Shown piece by piece: positions 46,620-58,241 of a DNA stretch of 64,000 nucleotides. This DNA comes from Kuschelorhynchus macadamiae. Lineage: Eukaryota; Arthropoda; Insecta; Coleoptera; Curculionidae. How positions within the stretch are numbered: the first letter of the stretch is position 1; each line of letters starts with the position of its first letter. The stretch spans positions 377,501-441,500 of the forward strand of contig JAUTXW010005187.1 in NCBI GenBank assembly GCA_030620095.1, given 5' to 3'. Under the pieces are notes generated by a model. The model was not told the DNA's origin. It did not search any database and was given only the letters and a program-made list of their open reading frames with translations. The position numbers were made by a program, and so were the translations under genes.

Positions 46620-48671
46620 CAGTGTAACCTCTATTATCCGAACATGCGATTTTCCGAATATCCAGTTAACCGAACACGAACAAACTGATGCCCTTATCCG
46701 AACAAGCCTCGATTAACCGAACAACGCCGCTCCTTCGATCTGAAATCGTCGTTCCCACCAATCGAATATATAACTGGCGAGCCGCGCGGCGTCGTGTAAT
46801 CGGTGACGTACGCATCTTAGTTATTCTGTCGAGTTAATGCGTGTTTAAGCTGGACATACGTTTTTGAAGATTTTAACGTTCGCGATGCCGAAAAGAAAGC
46901 GTACTTGTTTAAAATTGAGTGACAAAATTAAAATTACAAGCTGGTGAGGCTGTCACAGGGGCGGCTTTAAAATACAATGTAGGAAAGTCCACAATATCCG
47001 ATCTAAAAAAAAATAGCCAGAAAATACTTGGATATGTCGCCACCTTAGACACTGAAACTAAAAATCGGAGAAGTCTCAAATTAAGTGCCTACCCTGATGT
47101 CGGAAAGGCGGTTTATAATTGATTTTTACTGGAGAGGTCTAGAGGTATGTTGGCTTACAAAACATTATGTATCCGTTTTTATGACCTAACGGCTAAAATT
47201 ATTTTAGGAACCCCTGTGTCTGGTGAGCTCCTTTGCGAAAAAGCCAATTTTTTTATACACAAACGTATAAAAACGACAATTTCAAGGCTAGCTCTGGTTG
47301 GCTTCAAAAGTTTAAAAATCGTTATGGTATCCGCCAATTATCCATATCAGGGGAAAAGTTATCTGCTGACCCTACAGCTGTTGAGCCTTTCAAACATCGG
47401 CTTCTTAAGAAAATTGAAGAACTTAAATTTACGGCAGATCAAATTTACAATGCGGATAAAAGCGGCCTCTTCTGGAAAATGTTGCCGCAGAAAACACTGG
47501 CTCATGCGGGAGAAAATTCAGTACCAGGAAGAAAACAATACAAAGAGCGAATTACATTTATGCCATGCTCTAATTCTACAGGTACTCACAAATTAAAATT
47601 GTTAGTTTTGGGAAAATTAAACAAGCCACGTTCATTTGGAAGCAGTACCATTCCAGTCATCTACAAGGGACAAAATAGGGCATGGGTAACGAGGTAAATC
47701 TACACGGAATGGTGTCATACGTCTTTTGTTCTTGCCGTGCGTCGAAAGATGAAGGAATTAAACTTGCCACCAAAAACTGTTTTGATTCTGGATAATGCAC
47801 CTGGTCATCCAGTAGAATTAGCAGGTGACGACTCCAATTTTCGACCAAATTTCTGTTATGTTTTTGCCGCCCAACTGCATTCCATTAATTCAGCCAATGG
47901 ATCAACATGTAATTCAAGCAATTAAATTCCACTACAGAAAAAATCTTTTGAAAAAGATTGTTGAGACGTCGGGAAACATTTCAGAAGAGCTAAAAAAAAT
48001 TACATTGAAAAATGTTGTGTTGGAATTAGCGCAGGCTTGGCAGCACGTAAAAACTTTTGCCCCCCTGTATTTTAGATCAATGGGAAAATGAAGACTTAAT
48101 TCCCCTTTCTGCATTGGCCCAAACAAAAAGATCAGAAGCTACTGGAACTGAAATTAGTAACATAATAGCTCTTACAAAACAACTGCCAGAAGTTCCGACA
48201 GATGAAGAAATTCAAAAATGGGCACTTGGAGATGAGGATCCTGTGGAAATGATGGACGACAGTGATATCATAGAAAATTTGAATTCGGAAGAAGAAGAGG
48301 AGAATGAAGAAGAAATTAGCAGTAGACGTTTGACTCACGGGGAAGCAGTAAATTATTTTGATAAATGCATAGCGTGGGCAAAGGAGAATGGAGAGGAGTC
48401 TTGTCACATACTGCTTTTAGAACAGATGCAGAACAGGGCAAAGCAACTGGAAAGGAATACTCTCGTTCAAAAAAGATTACGTCATATTTCGTAAAAAAGT
48501 GAAATGTTAATTATTATACGAGTTTAAGTTTATTTTATTATACATTTTAGATCTAATTCCACACTTTAGACTTCTCTTTTGTATTATTTGCCCCATATTC
48601 GATTATTCGAACAAAAGGGTTAACCGAACAATGGCTTGCAATAAATAGTTCGGATAATCGAGGTTGCACTG
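46620..48671 (+). mobile_element. Tigger/pogo transposon, 2.05 kb, complete ends
   Basis: TA at 46618-46619 and 48672-48673. The ends are CAGTGTAACCTCTATTATCC and, on the other strand, CAGTGCAACCTCGATTATCC (two mismatches in 20). Additional ATCCGAACA/ACCGAACA motifs follow near both ends. It is inserted in the 3' part of the LINE. Confidence 0.95.
46885..48494 (+). pseudogene. Tigger/pogo transposase, frameshifted
   Basis: Start MPKRKRTCLKLSDKIK at 46885, CENP-B-type HTH (ALKYNVGKSTISDLKKN), and a second HTH domain ending ASSGWLQKFKNRYGIRQLS. Catalytic motifs: NADKSGLFW (Asp kept, following Glu changed to Lys), LILDNAPGHP and IQPMDQHVIQAIKFHYRKN, so the three Asp residues are present. The C-terminal acidic tail (DLIPLSALAQ ... 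EEEENEEEISSRR) ends RLRHIS at 48494. Lesions are several early shifts at 46920-47235, a TAA near 47695, and shifts near 47850 and 48070. Confidence 0.9.
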
Positions 48672-48872
48672 TATTGACATATTACACTGTTGCATTCAAC
48701 AGGTTAGAAGGATGTTTATTTAACTTCATCCTTTGTTTTTATTGTTCATCTTTCTATTAGTATTATTCTAATTTTAAGTGTTTTTTTTCTGTTATTGTTT
48801 AGGATGTATATCCTTTTCCGTATCCAGTAGACTAGCTTGTGGGATATTGTATTTAAAATAAATAAATAAAAT

Positions 48873-49415
48873 ATATGTGCACCAAGAGTCAGCCAATTTC
48901 AAAACTTTGTGAAACATCGAATGACTTTTGAACCATATTTCTAGATTCCTTGAAATCGGTATTTTCCGAAAACAGAGGTGGAAAATTTATATAATGGAAC
49001 GTTCTAACTTTGTGTCATAAAATTCTCTTCTGTTTGTTTCGGTTATAATTACGCTATAATGAATAAAGGTAATTGGAATTTCTCGAATCTTTCAGCGTCG
49101 TTTCCTAACTAAAAGTCTGGATATGAAAGAGCACTACTTTCTGTTTGGAACTATTATTTTATTTTTCAATCTTAATGCTATAAAGAATATTTATTTCTAA
49201 AATTATTTTTATTTTGGATGTAGCTAAAACTCGTTTCATGAGGGTTTGTACTTACGTCATCGATTGGAAAAAGTGGTACGTCGCAGCTGATTACCTACTG
49301 GGTAAGTCTGGCAAGCGAGACCCCCTTTTATTTCTGTGATAGTTGAGAATAGAAAAAAAAACTTTATATAAAATATTTTTAATATTCAGCAATTTTATGA
49401 CGAGCGTTCACTATA
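48873..49415. other. Non-coding stretch
   Basis: AT-rich, no recognised gene or element. Confidence 0.5.
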
Positions 49416-50900
49416 CAGAGTGCTTCAAAAAAGTTGGGCGTGGTATGACTTTTCATTTTTAAATGTAACTATGTTATTTTATATTTCAGTTTTGAATTCA
49501 GCTTGCAATTCTGGATGTTTTTTGTATAACATAATATTATCGTAAATTTAATAGTTTTCGCCAAAATGATATTTGAAAAAAAAATTGTAGTTTCCCTCTA
49601 CGATTGTGTAGCAACTACGAGCTGCAGCCAATACCAGTAACAAGTATTGTTATCAAAATTGCACTAGTTAATATCTAACAACAATATTTCGATTTAAACT
49701 TTTTATTTATTAATAACTAAACAAATAATAAAATGAAACAATTAAACGTGATAAAACCAGTGGATGTAGTTTGGAATATTACAAACTGTTAAACTCTCAA
49801 ATGCTTGAACGTGTTTCCATTTTGTTCGATACACAGTTATAAACGTCTTTGATTATTTTCCTTCACATCTAAAAGTGTTACAGGAGTAATTTTGGAAAAC
49901 ACATTTCCAATCTTGGTTTTCAAATCTTCAATGGTAGTTGGTGGAATTACATAAAATTGTTCTTTGATATATCCCCAAAGGAAAAAATCACATGGAGTAA
50001 GATCAGGTGACTTTGCCGGCCAGTTTATACTTCTTCCTATCGCCATTTGTTTGGATAAGTTTTTAAATAACTGCGAACAATGTGGGAATAATGGTGATGG
50101 TACCACATATCTTGTCAAACCTGTAGATGGACATCTTCCAAGTATGTAGGCAAATCGTTTCTTAAAAAATTTAAGTAAATTTCGCCCGTCAAAGTGCCGT
50201 CAAAAAAATATCGTCCAATAGCCTGCGATTCTAAAATTCCGCCTCCATGCATTTAAAGACCAACTTTTTGATTGGCTACAGCTCTCATTCAATAAGGATT
50301 TGAAGTACTGTAATACTGCATGTGGTGTCTATTAACAGCTCTATTACTTTTCAAAGAAGATTCCTCGGTGTATAAAATATTTCTCAAAAACTTTATCCTG
50401 TTTTGGAAATCATCCCCATGGAGTTCCTGGTTCAGACAGACAGGTGATAAGGATGATACTTATGTTTTCTAATAATTCGGGATGCTGTGCTCTGCGAAAT
50501 AATCAGATCTTCTGCTACTCAATAGGTACTTGCATTTGGATTGTCCACTATACTCAAAATAACATTGGTTTCATGTTTCTCAGTCATTATGAACTGTTTT
50601 TTCTTTCTTGTTATATTACCGGTGGTTCTAAAACAATGCAATACTTTCCGAAATATCTGACGGCTTGGTTGTCTTCTATCAGGAAAATTCATTTGATACT
50701 GGCGTTTAGCTGAGATAATTCATTCTCCAATAATTAAAATCATATCATTTGGTTCATTTAAGGAAAACTGTTGGTTATTATTCATCTTTAATTACGAATG
50801 TAGAAAATAAACAACTCTTCAAACTAGATAACTTCGATACTTCACAGTGACACGTAAACAAAAACAATAGAACCAACTACCACAGTTACGCGCATGTTTA
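49416..50900 (-). mobile_element. Mariner-like element, right end not found
   Basis: TA then CAGAGTGCTTCAAAAAAGTT at 49416 followed by GGGCGTGGT. A related end, CAGGGTGCTCCAAAATGTCT then GGGCGTGGT, stands at 56023 in the same orientation. The broken transposase at 49837-50785 lies inside. The matching right end is not visible, so the edge at 50900 is approximate. Confidence 0.65.
49837..50785 (-). pseudogene. Mariner transposase, degraded
   Basis: Minus strand from MNNNQQFSLNEPND (50785). The HTH includes NFPDRRQPSRQIFRKV (about 50650-50700). GRYFFDGTLTGEIYLNFLR is near 50165-50215, the segment before the second catalytic Asp, which itself is lost in a decayed stretch near 50110. The third motif, INWPAKSPDLTPCDFFLWGY (49963-50022), keeps its Asp. 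Multiple stops. Confidence 0.82.
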
Positions 50901-51209
50901 GCCTACTATTATTAATTATCACAGGCTCAAGTTACGACGGCTTTTCGTGATGAGACAGTGACGACACGTTTTTATTAACGCTGAGAAGCGTAATATTGGT
51001 CTAAATTTAGCTGTGAATTCTTTCGTATTATGGATAAATATACAAGGATAGTCAAGTAAATTTAAAAGCAGAGGAGGGTAGCTCCCAAAATCTCCCTTGA
51101 GTGCGCCAATGATAACAGTAAATTTTGATGCAGTAAGGCTATTACCAACTGGTGTCATTTCTATATTATAATTATACATAATAATCCATTAAAAAATAAT
51201 TACATAGTA
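50901..51209. other. Non-coding stretch
   Basis: No gene recognised. Confidence 0.45.
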
Positions 51210-51760
51210 CAGGGTTTTCCCGTATATTTTTCCACCCACCTAGAGAGTTTATTTGAATAGATATGGAAATGTCGTAAATACAAAAGTTGTTGGGTTTTTA
51301 ATGAAGATTTAGAATATAATATAAGTGCGAAAATATTATTGGAAATGTCAAATTTTGACAGGTTGTCACTTATGTATCATCATATTCTTGAAGATATTTT
51401 TTTTTCTAATTTCAAATATATACACTTTAATATATTCTGTCAATTAGTTTTGGATATATAAGCGTTTAAACATTAAAGAAAGGGTAAGGTAATTTGCGCT
51501 AAAACATAGTGAGCCATGGTCAAGACAATGAAATGAACGACGCCTTTTTGAATTTTACTGGTCAGAAGTATCTATTTACGAGCTTTTTTAATATCTAATA
51601 CGTTGGACGATGGGTTATTCGGAAGAAGAGTACTCGACGTGATAGAATTATTTTATTTACATGGTAAAAATGCATCGATAGCTCGTAACGAATATCATAG
51701 ACGGTTTCCAGATAGATCAGAGCGTAATATTAAACATCGTTAAACAATTGAATTAAAGAA
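51210..51760 (+). mobile_element. Truncated mariner-like element (left end and HTH only)
   Basis: TA then CAGGGTTTTCCCGTATATTT at 51210, then about 400 bases of 5' flank. A piece of N-terminal transposase on the plus strand at about 51620-51745 reads LFYLHGKNASIARNEYHRR then FPDRSERNIKHR, the mariner helix-turn-helix. The rest is missing. Confidence 0.6.
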
Positions 51761-53630
51761 AAAACACTTTACAACTAAATCTCATAAATTAAACTTTACG
51801 CATTGAAACTTCCTCAAAAAAGAAAATATTTAAAAGAAACTTTATAAAATTCTGAATATAAAAAGAGAAATTTATATCATGAAATTTGCCTGAAGGTCTT
51901 AAGATTCACAAGTTTATACGAGAAATTTTTTTTATATATATATATGAACACTATATACAAAAAAAATTACAGAACTGGCTTTTAATCCCAAAAGCGGCAA
52001 TGGAACTGTGGAGACTTAGCTCATCCTAGGGCAGCTAGATATTGGCACGTGTTAAATCAGATCATGTAGACCCAATAAAAGATTTCCAGAAAGAAGCAGA
52101 AAGAAAACGGCTTCCTCTATGTTGCCGGAAGGAGGACCCTGTAAAGAATCAATATACAATGAAGAATAAGGCCTTAAATGTAAAAAAAATGTTACCTTAG
52201 CTTATAGGATCAACAAATATTCCAGAATAGATCTCTAATTATACCACAAAGATGAGGGAAACAGAGAAGACTTAATACATGGAAACTAACTCAAAGTACC
52301 ACACCAGACAAAAAAAAAACAAAGAAAATCGAGGACGTTGACATGCCTGCAAGTCTTTCGACTACGAGATCCCGTCGAAAAGTGACCTGTTTAAAAATGT
52401 TCTTGACCTCTCTTTCATCAATTAACAGCTGACTGAATTAGGGAGAAACCATATTATATAGAAAATTTCGCAAATTAGGGAAATCATTAATGACTATCTA
52501 TAAAAATCATGAAACTCACAAAATAAGTGGACGAATTGGCAACGTTGTAGATAAACGTCAAACGAAAGACTGATTTATCGATCGGTAGGTGTTTTTATTG
52601 ACACTAAATATGACAACGATCGTGCCCCAGTGTTGTGATTGTTTTGTAATATGGTTGAAAATGAGTGCAAATTAAAATCTCACTAAAGAAGCTGGAATAT
52701 AAATAAGTTTCATACTTTTTTCATACTGGTTCATGGTTATGCATGACACCATTTCCACTACAAAAATTCGCAAAACCGTTGCTAACGATGTAACAACCTT
52801 TTCATGTTGTTACAACGTATTTGTAAATTTCAATATTTTAACTGAAATAGAAATCAATTTACCTAAATATTCCTTAGTTCACTTGAAGCTTAACTACGGC
52901 TATACTTATTTCAATTTTCATAGTAATTAATTTTATTAATTACTACACTGGTTCGAATAGGTTTGAACAGGTATTTTGTTGAGATTTGTGCCTTCGACAC
53001 CGAAAAATGCAGTTGAAAGAGTGAGAGTTGATGGGTCACTTCATTTTTTGTTAATCTAGAAGGTTATTTATTTCGCTGGTTGGAAATGTTCCCTCTCTTT
53101 CCCTGAAACTTCGCAGAAGGGCAAATTTGGCTACCATGTTTAATTAGATAGTTTTTGTGAATTGTGCCATTTGGTTTCACGCGACTTTAAATGTCGGATT
53201 AGTAGTAGATTAGGCAGTACCCTAGTAGAAAGAAAAGCCAGTTCAACAGGTAAAAATTCTTCACTCGACGCCATTTTGTGCAAGTCATGCTGAAATGTGA
53301 ATTTTTCTTTGTTTCAGGCTTTTTTTTTATTTTAGCTCCTAAATCCTTTTTTATCCACTACACCTTTTAATCTTATCTATATTAAATTTACGTGCTTTTA
53401 CTTTTTAACATGTTCTAAAAATTGGAGCAAGTATTTAATTTTTGAAACAATAAGAAAATTTGAACCTATAATTGGGGAAGACTGACGAGTCTACGGATTT
53501 TTCTTTGGTTGGCTGAAAACTCCGGAGAAGATTTTTGATGTTTAGGAGAAGCTGGAATAGTTTTTCTTTTGGCGTGTGGTGTATGTTGTTCTCCTAGACG
53601 TTTTGTGTTGGGACCCTTCCACTGGCTTGG
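51761..53630. other. Non-coding stretch
   Basis: About 1.9 kb without a recognised gene. A short (TA)n run sits near 51934. Possibly unique host DNA. Confidence 0.5.
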
Positions 53631-54171
53631 CGCCGCACAATGGGCCCGATATGGAAAAAAACTCTAAAGTTGGTGGTTTCCGCTTCATCCAAAATTTTGT
53701 ATTTTGAGTCCTCTAATACCTACTGATTCAATATCCGAAGTGCTTTCAATTCTGAATGGATTTTAGTAATTGTAACAGTTACTGAAACTTAGATTTTCTT
53801 ATTTTTATTAAAAATATTGTTGTTTATAGGTGAAATTTTATTTTTTTTTTCACTGTGTCAGGTGCTATAAAAAATTCGGGAGTTATTTCTTAAATTCAAA
53901 GAACACGTAAATATTTTATAGAAAATTTTGGTTTAAAAAAAATCTTTCTGGAATTCTTTCTGCAATTGGTTTACCAAAATTATAGTAATAGTTCATGTTT
54001 TCTTATATGTATTCGACTGGAAAATAATTGCGTCATGTTTTGTTACTCTGCAACTATTTTTAACTTATATAGAACATATTAAAGAAGTAACCCTGTAAAT
54101 TTGATCGCCGTTTAGAAACGTTCAAAAATGATTGTTGAAGTTCAACCCTTTTTATGCGGGTACATAATATA

Positions 54172-54896
54172 CGTGTGTTCAAAAAGTCCCGGACCCCCCC
54201 GATATGTCGTTTATAGATTTTTGTATATTAAAAAAATTGTTCTAAATATGCAGGGTGCACTGGAACAGCTTACATTTTGATCCATTTTCAAATTCTACAT
54301 TACATTGTAGCCAAACTTTTAGCAAGTGCTATAGCTGAACCCACTCGATTAAAAGATACATCTATTTAAAGAGTCTCGAATATTATTAGGTGTAAACAAT
54401 CATTACCATAATTTACCTTTTTTACCTTCATACCACATAAAACAAAGCACCAACATTTTGGCGATGGTATTTATGGTGATTGTCAATTTCAACAATTAAG
54501 TTCAATAAACTTTACCTTTCAACGTCAAGAAATACCAGCATCAGAATATTGGTGTTTTTTTAAGGTGAAATAAAGGTGAATGGTAGTAAAGGTTAATACA
54601 ATATTTTTTAAATTGGTGTATCTTTTAAAATAGCAGATTTAGGTATAGCAACTTCTACATAAAGTTTGACTACAATAAAAAGTAGAATCCGAAAATTAAT
54701 CAAAAAGTAAACTGTTCCATTTAAAAAAATGTAACTTTTGCCTCTATACCGTAGTTGTAGTGCACCCTGTATATTCAAAACAACCCTTTTAATATACACC
54801 AGGGGGAGATCTATAAACTTTATATATAAGACACCTTTTAATGAAACGTCACGTTTACGAAATATTTGGGAGGTCCCGGGCTTTTTAAACACACTG
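54172..54896. mobile_element. Mariner-type MITE nested in the Transib-like element
   Basis: TA flanks (54170-54171, 54897-54898). Ends: CGTGTGTTCAAAAAGTCCCG and, on the other strand, CAGTGTGTTTAAAAAGCCCG. Non-coding. It contains a second foldback element. Confidence 0.75.
54251..54769. mobile_element. Inner foldback MITE with about 170-base arms
   Basis: Ends CAGGGTGCACTGGAACAG and, on the other strand, CAGGGTGCACTACAACTA. Similarity continues inward through AATTCTAC and AAAAGATACA blocks to about 54380 and 54610. TA follows the right end at 54770-54771; the left flank reads TG. It is nested in the MITE at 54172-54896. Confidence 0.75.
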
Positions 54897-55380
54897 TATA
54901 TATTTTTTTATATAGGTATCATTCTAACTGATATCTAACTCTAATAAATGCCAAAATGTCAGTATATTGTGTAAGACGGAAGTTGACTTTTTCAATTTTT
55001 GGTGCACATAAGGTTTAAAATTAACAATTGGAGGCGAAGAACCCTATTTTTGAGGTTTCTACTCAAAATTACCATTTTAGATACGTGATCTTTATATGGT
55101 AAAATTAGAATCGGTGTCAAACTTCCTATAACAATTACTCACTGTATCTAATAGGTTGAAATTGTTGTTAAAAAAAATTGCTTATTAACTCATCTAGTAT
55201 AACTACAAGTTGTTTTGCTCTATTTCATATCCATGCACTCTAATCGTCAAATCGACGACAGCATTCGATTCTACACAAGAAACCACAATAGATGTGATTT
55301 AAAAGTACCCTCAAACGTTCATAATTCGTACGATAAGAGGTTTTTTCCCAAAAATAGTGGTTTGGCCCCACTGTGCGCCG

Positions 55381-58241
55381 CACAGTGATAGAAAATACTA
55401 ATCTAGAATTTCAAAAGTCCAATTATTGGTTGTAAGATAATAACAAATCAATCATCGTTTTATCTTTAGAAATATTCAGAAATCACAAAAAGTTGATATT
55501 TGAATTTATATCTCCGTAAACAATTGTTTTACGGAGTTCCAAAACTGGTATATTTACTTAGTAGGCATGGAGACATTATTTGTCGTTAGTTACCCGAACT
55601 TGAAAGAGCTGTCAGAGGTGCGTTGGGCAAATTGAGTTTACCAAAATTAAGATGGATATTTATGGAGGTAAGTATTATACTTTTTTCATGATTTGTTTAT
55701 TTTTAAAAGAAAACTACTCACAGTAAACACCAACAGTAATCTGGAAAAAATTAAACATAATAATAATCAAATTAATATAAATTGGAGCAGAACTTTTTTG
55801 CGACTCGTTCCGACTTGGACCTTTTGTCACTGATGTCTTCTATAATTATTCTTCTTTTCAAATATCCATAAACGTTTTGCGTATACGTGCGTTTGTACAG
55901 GGTGTTCAAAGTTAAATAGACCCCTCCATTAACTTTTTAATTTGACGTTTTATAAAAAAGTGTCTCACATAAATGTTTAATGGTTTTAAATGAATTTTTC
56001 AGAGAATCTGTTTTCACATATACAGGGTGCTCCAAAATGTCTGGGCGTGGTTAAACTTTCTTATTTTAAGTTGATACCCTATTTTTGTATTTTATATTTA
56101 GATACTCCGTAAAATTTTTTAGGAGTCGCAACAAGTATCAAACGGATTGATTTATGCCGCGCATTATGGGAGCATGGCTTTCCCCAATATAGAAGTGCCC
56201 AGTGTATAGCTTTTTTGAGAAACTATATATATCAACATATACAGGAATCAAATTTGTCACATGATGACAATAATTCAATTGACAAAGTTTTAAATAACTT
56301 TGCCAAAAGCCTTATAATTAGGTGGAAAAAAGCTACAAGGTGTGAAATCTAAAATATATAGCATTTAAATCTGACTAAACTTTTTGTATAATTGGATAAG
56401 AAAAGTACAGGAAGAGTTACGTATTTCCAATAATACTCTAATTTTTAGGTCTAAAGAACGATTTATGAGATACAATGAAAGTTGGCTCAATGAAATAATC
56501 ATTAATTCTATTAATGTGCCTAAACCATCCACTAGCGGGATCAAAATTATGGGTCGCCCTAAAGTCTCATTTGAAGATGCGAGTTTACAGACCAAACGGA
56601 GGCGAGTCCAAATGGATATCATAGAAAAAACAGAAGAAGAATTGTGTTTAGCAGCAGAGATGAAGCTACGGGTTTCTGGAAAACGTGATGCGGCTTCCAT
56701 GCTTTCAAAAATACGTTTTTCACCAAAAAGGGCTACCAAACTAAAAAAATTAGAATCAAAAATCAATTCAAAAGATGTCTCCCTTTCTGCTAATGAAGCT
56801 TTGGCATTTTATGTTAGTTTTAAATTTACCCGTAGCCAGTATATTGGTTTAAGATCTCTAGTTTGCAAAAAAGGTTTGACGAAATTATTTCCAACTTATG
56901 ACAAAATTATAGAGGCTAAACGGGGATGCTATCCTTGTAATATTTTGGCAACCAATTTATTAGCACAAGTTCCTGTACAAGATTTATTAAATCACACCAC
57001 ATCTCGTATAATTGAAACACAACAAGAAGTAATTACAAATTTTTCCGAAACACTTTTTGAGCCTGACATACCTTTAACTATGAAATACAAGTGGGGTTCG
57101 GATGGTAGTGGTAGTCAAAACAGATACAAGCAAAAGTGTGAAGGTGATGATTCTTATATTCTAACAACATCAGTTGTGCCTTTACAATTAAGTCATACCA
57201 GTTTAGAAACTGAAAACACCACGATATTATGGCAAAATCCCAGAACATCATCTACACGCTTTTGCCGACCCATAAAAATTGAATTTCGTAAAGAAACTGA
57301 TGATGTCATTAAGTCCGAATTCTTACTTATTCAAAATCAAATTGACCAGTTAACACCAACAATAGTAGTTAAAGAAAATAAAACATACATAATTTCACAT
57401 GAACTTCAACAGACCATGGTGGATGGAAAAGTTTGCAATAGCTTAATGTCAGTTTCATCTCAGAAATGCTATTTGTGTAACGCAGGACCAAGTCAATTTA
57501 ACGATTTGAACTACATTAAGTCATTACCTGTAAATCCAGTTGCCGTGAATCTTGGCTTATCTACACTACATGCCTACATTCGGTTTTTTGAATTTCTTTT
57601 GCATATTTCTTATCGGTTGAAAATAAAAATGTGGCGAGTTCCAAAACACCTTAAAGAAGTTTATAATCAAACCAAACAAACAATTATAGATAAATTTAGG
57701 GGAGAAACTGGCTTATTAGTAGATATGCCGAAAGTTGGGTTCGGAAATACGAATGATGGCAATGCTGCACGAAAATTTTTTGCTGATCCAGTATTGTCCT
57801 CTCAAATTACTGAGTTGGATCAAAATTTAATATACAGGTGTGGTGTAATTTTAAGAACTTTGCAATTATAAAATAGATGCTTCACGTTTTGGTCATTATG
57901 CTTATGAAACTTCTAAAATAATAATCAATTTGTATCCATGGTATCCAATGTCCCCTACCGTGCATAAAATCTTAATGCACAGTGAGGAAGTTATCAACAA
58001 TTTTTTACTTCCTATCGGTATGTTAGGGGAGGATGCTCAAGAATCGCAACATAAAGACATACGTTATTACCGAGAGCACAACACCAGAAAAATTTCACGT
58101 TATCATACAAATCTAGATTTATTTAACGCTCTTTTGTTATCTTCAGACCCTGTAATATCTCAATTGAGAGTATTACCCTCCAAAAAGGAGAGTATTTTTA
58201 ATCGGGATATTTTAGATCTTTTGGAAACCCCTAAAGGCTAA
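55381..58241 (+). mobile_element. Transib element carrying a RAG1-like transposase; right end unresolved
   Basis: Begins with CACAGTG at 55381, directly after the CGCCG duplication of the element to its left. The coding region is at 55652-58241. After 23 bases the left end has TCAAAAGTC (6 of 9 to the RSS nonamer). No convincing right end with CGCCG was found downstream, so the element may extend beyond 58241 or be truncated. Confidence 0.65.
55652..58241 (+). pseudogene. Transib (RAG1-core-like) transposase, two introns, one frameshift
   Basis: Transib transposases are the relatives of the RAG1 core. Proposed exons are 55652-55667 (MDIYG), 56123-56339 and 56401 onward. The GT-AG introns 55668-56122 and 56340-56400 join in frame and remove the stops between. 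The third exon is open to 57871. Catalytic residues I can place by motif are Asp in KWGSDGSGSQNRYKQK (about 57090), Asp in TMVDGKVCNSL (about 57415) and Glu in GEDAQESQHKDIRYYRE (about 58030). LWQNPRTSSTRFCRPIK, the CYLC finger, GLSTLHAYIRFFE and YPWYPMSPTVHKIL are further family signatures. The only visible lesion is a one-base shift near 57860; coding then continues to 58241. Estimated length is about 690 residues, normal for Transib. Whether the shift is real or a sequencing error is open. Confidence 0.88.

Larger units (their letters stand above)
44036..46627 (+). pseudogene. LINE reverse transcriptase, split by insertion
   Basis: The endonuclease-RT linker at about 44120-44250 has TPWFTADVIHKMRRKDKLK. 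RT motifs: NNYRPAAIVYN-like text near 44550, DEQHAFMPIKSTVT (44638), IYTDFFKAFDKL (44746) and ITPGSVLGSL. The catalytic LYADDLKI box at 44996 is intact. The frame PIEHSLK at about 45160 resumes at about 46186 with YSIDSVVLERLTVIFDSNLTF after the Penelope-like insertion. The C-terminal piece is at 46355-46627, and short remnants continue past the Tigger at about 48675-48750. Stops occur in most segments. Confidence 0.82.
43938..48872 (+). mobile_element. LINE (Jockey/CR1-like) interrupted by Penelope-like and Tigger insertions
   Basis: Coding fragments on the plus strand continue across two foreign insertions, 45190-46180 (Penelope-like) and 46620-48671 (Tigger). The 3' end carries an AAATAAATAAATAAAA tail ending near 48872. 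The left edge is uncertain and the 5' part is truncated. Confidence 0.7.
53636..55375. mobile_element. Non-autonomous Transib-like element with RSS-like ends
   Basis: CGCCG is duplicated at 53631-53635 and 55376-55380: five bases and GC-rich, as known for Transib. The left end is heptamer CACAATG, 12 bases, then AAAAAAACT (53655-53663). The right end on the other strand is CACAGTG, 22 bases, then AAAAAACCT (55346-55338). These resemble V(D)J recombination signals (CACAGTG, 12 or 23 bases, ACAAAAACC). GGGCC follows or overlaps the heptamer at both ends. No transposase is encoded inside; a mariner-type MITE is nested at 54172-54896. Confidence 0.8.
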
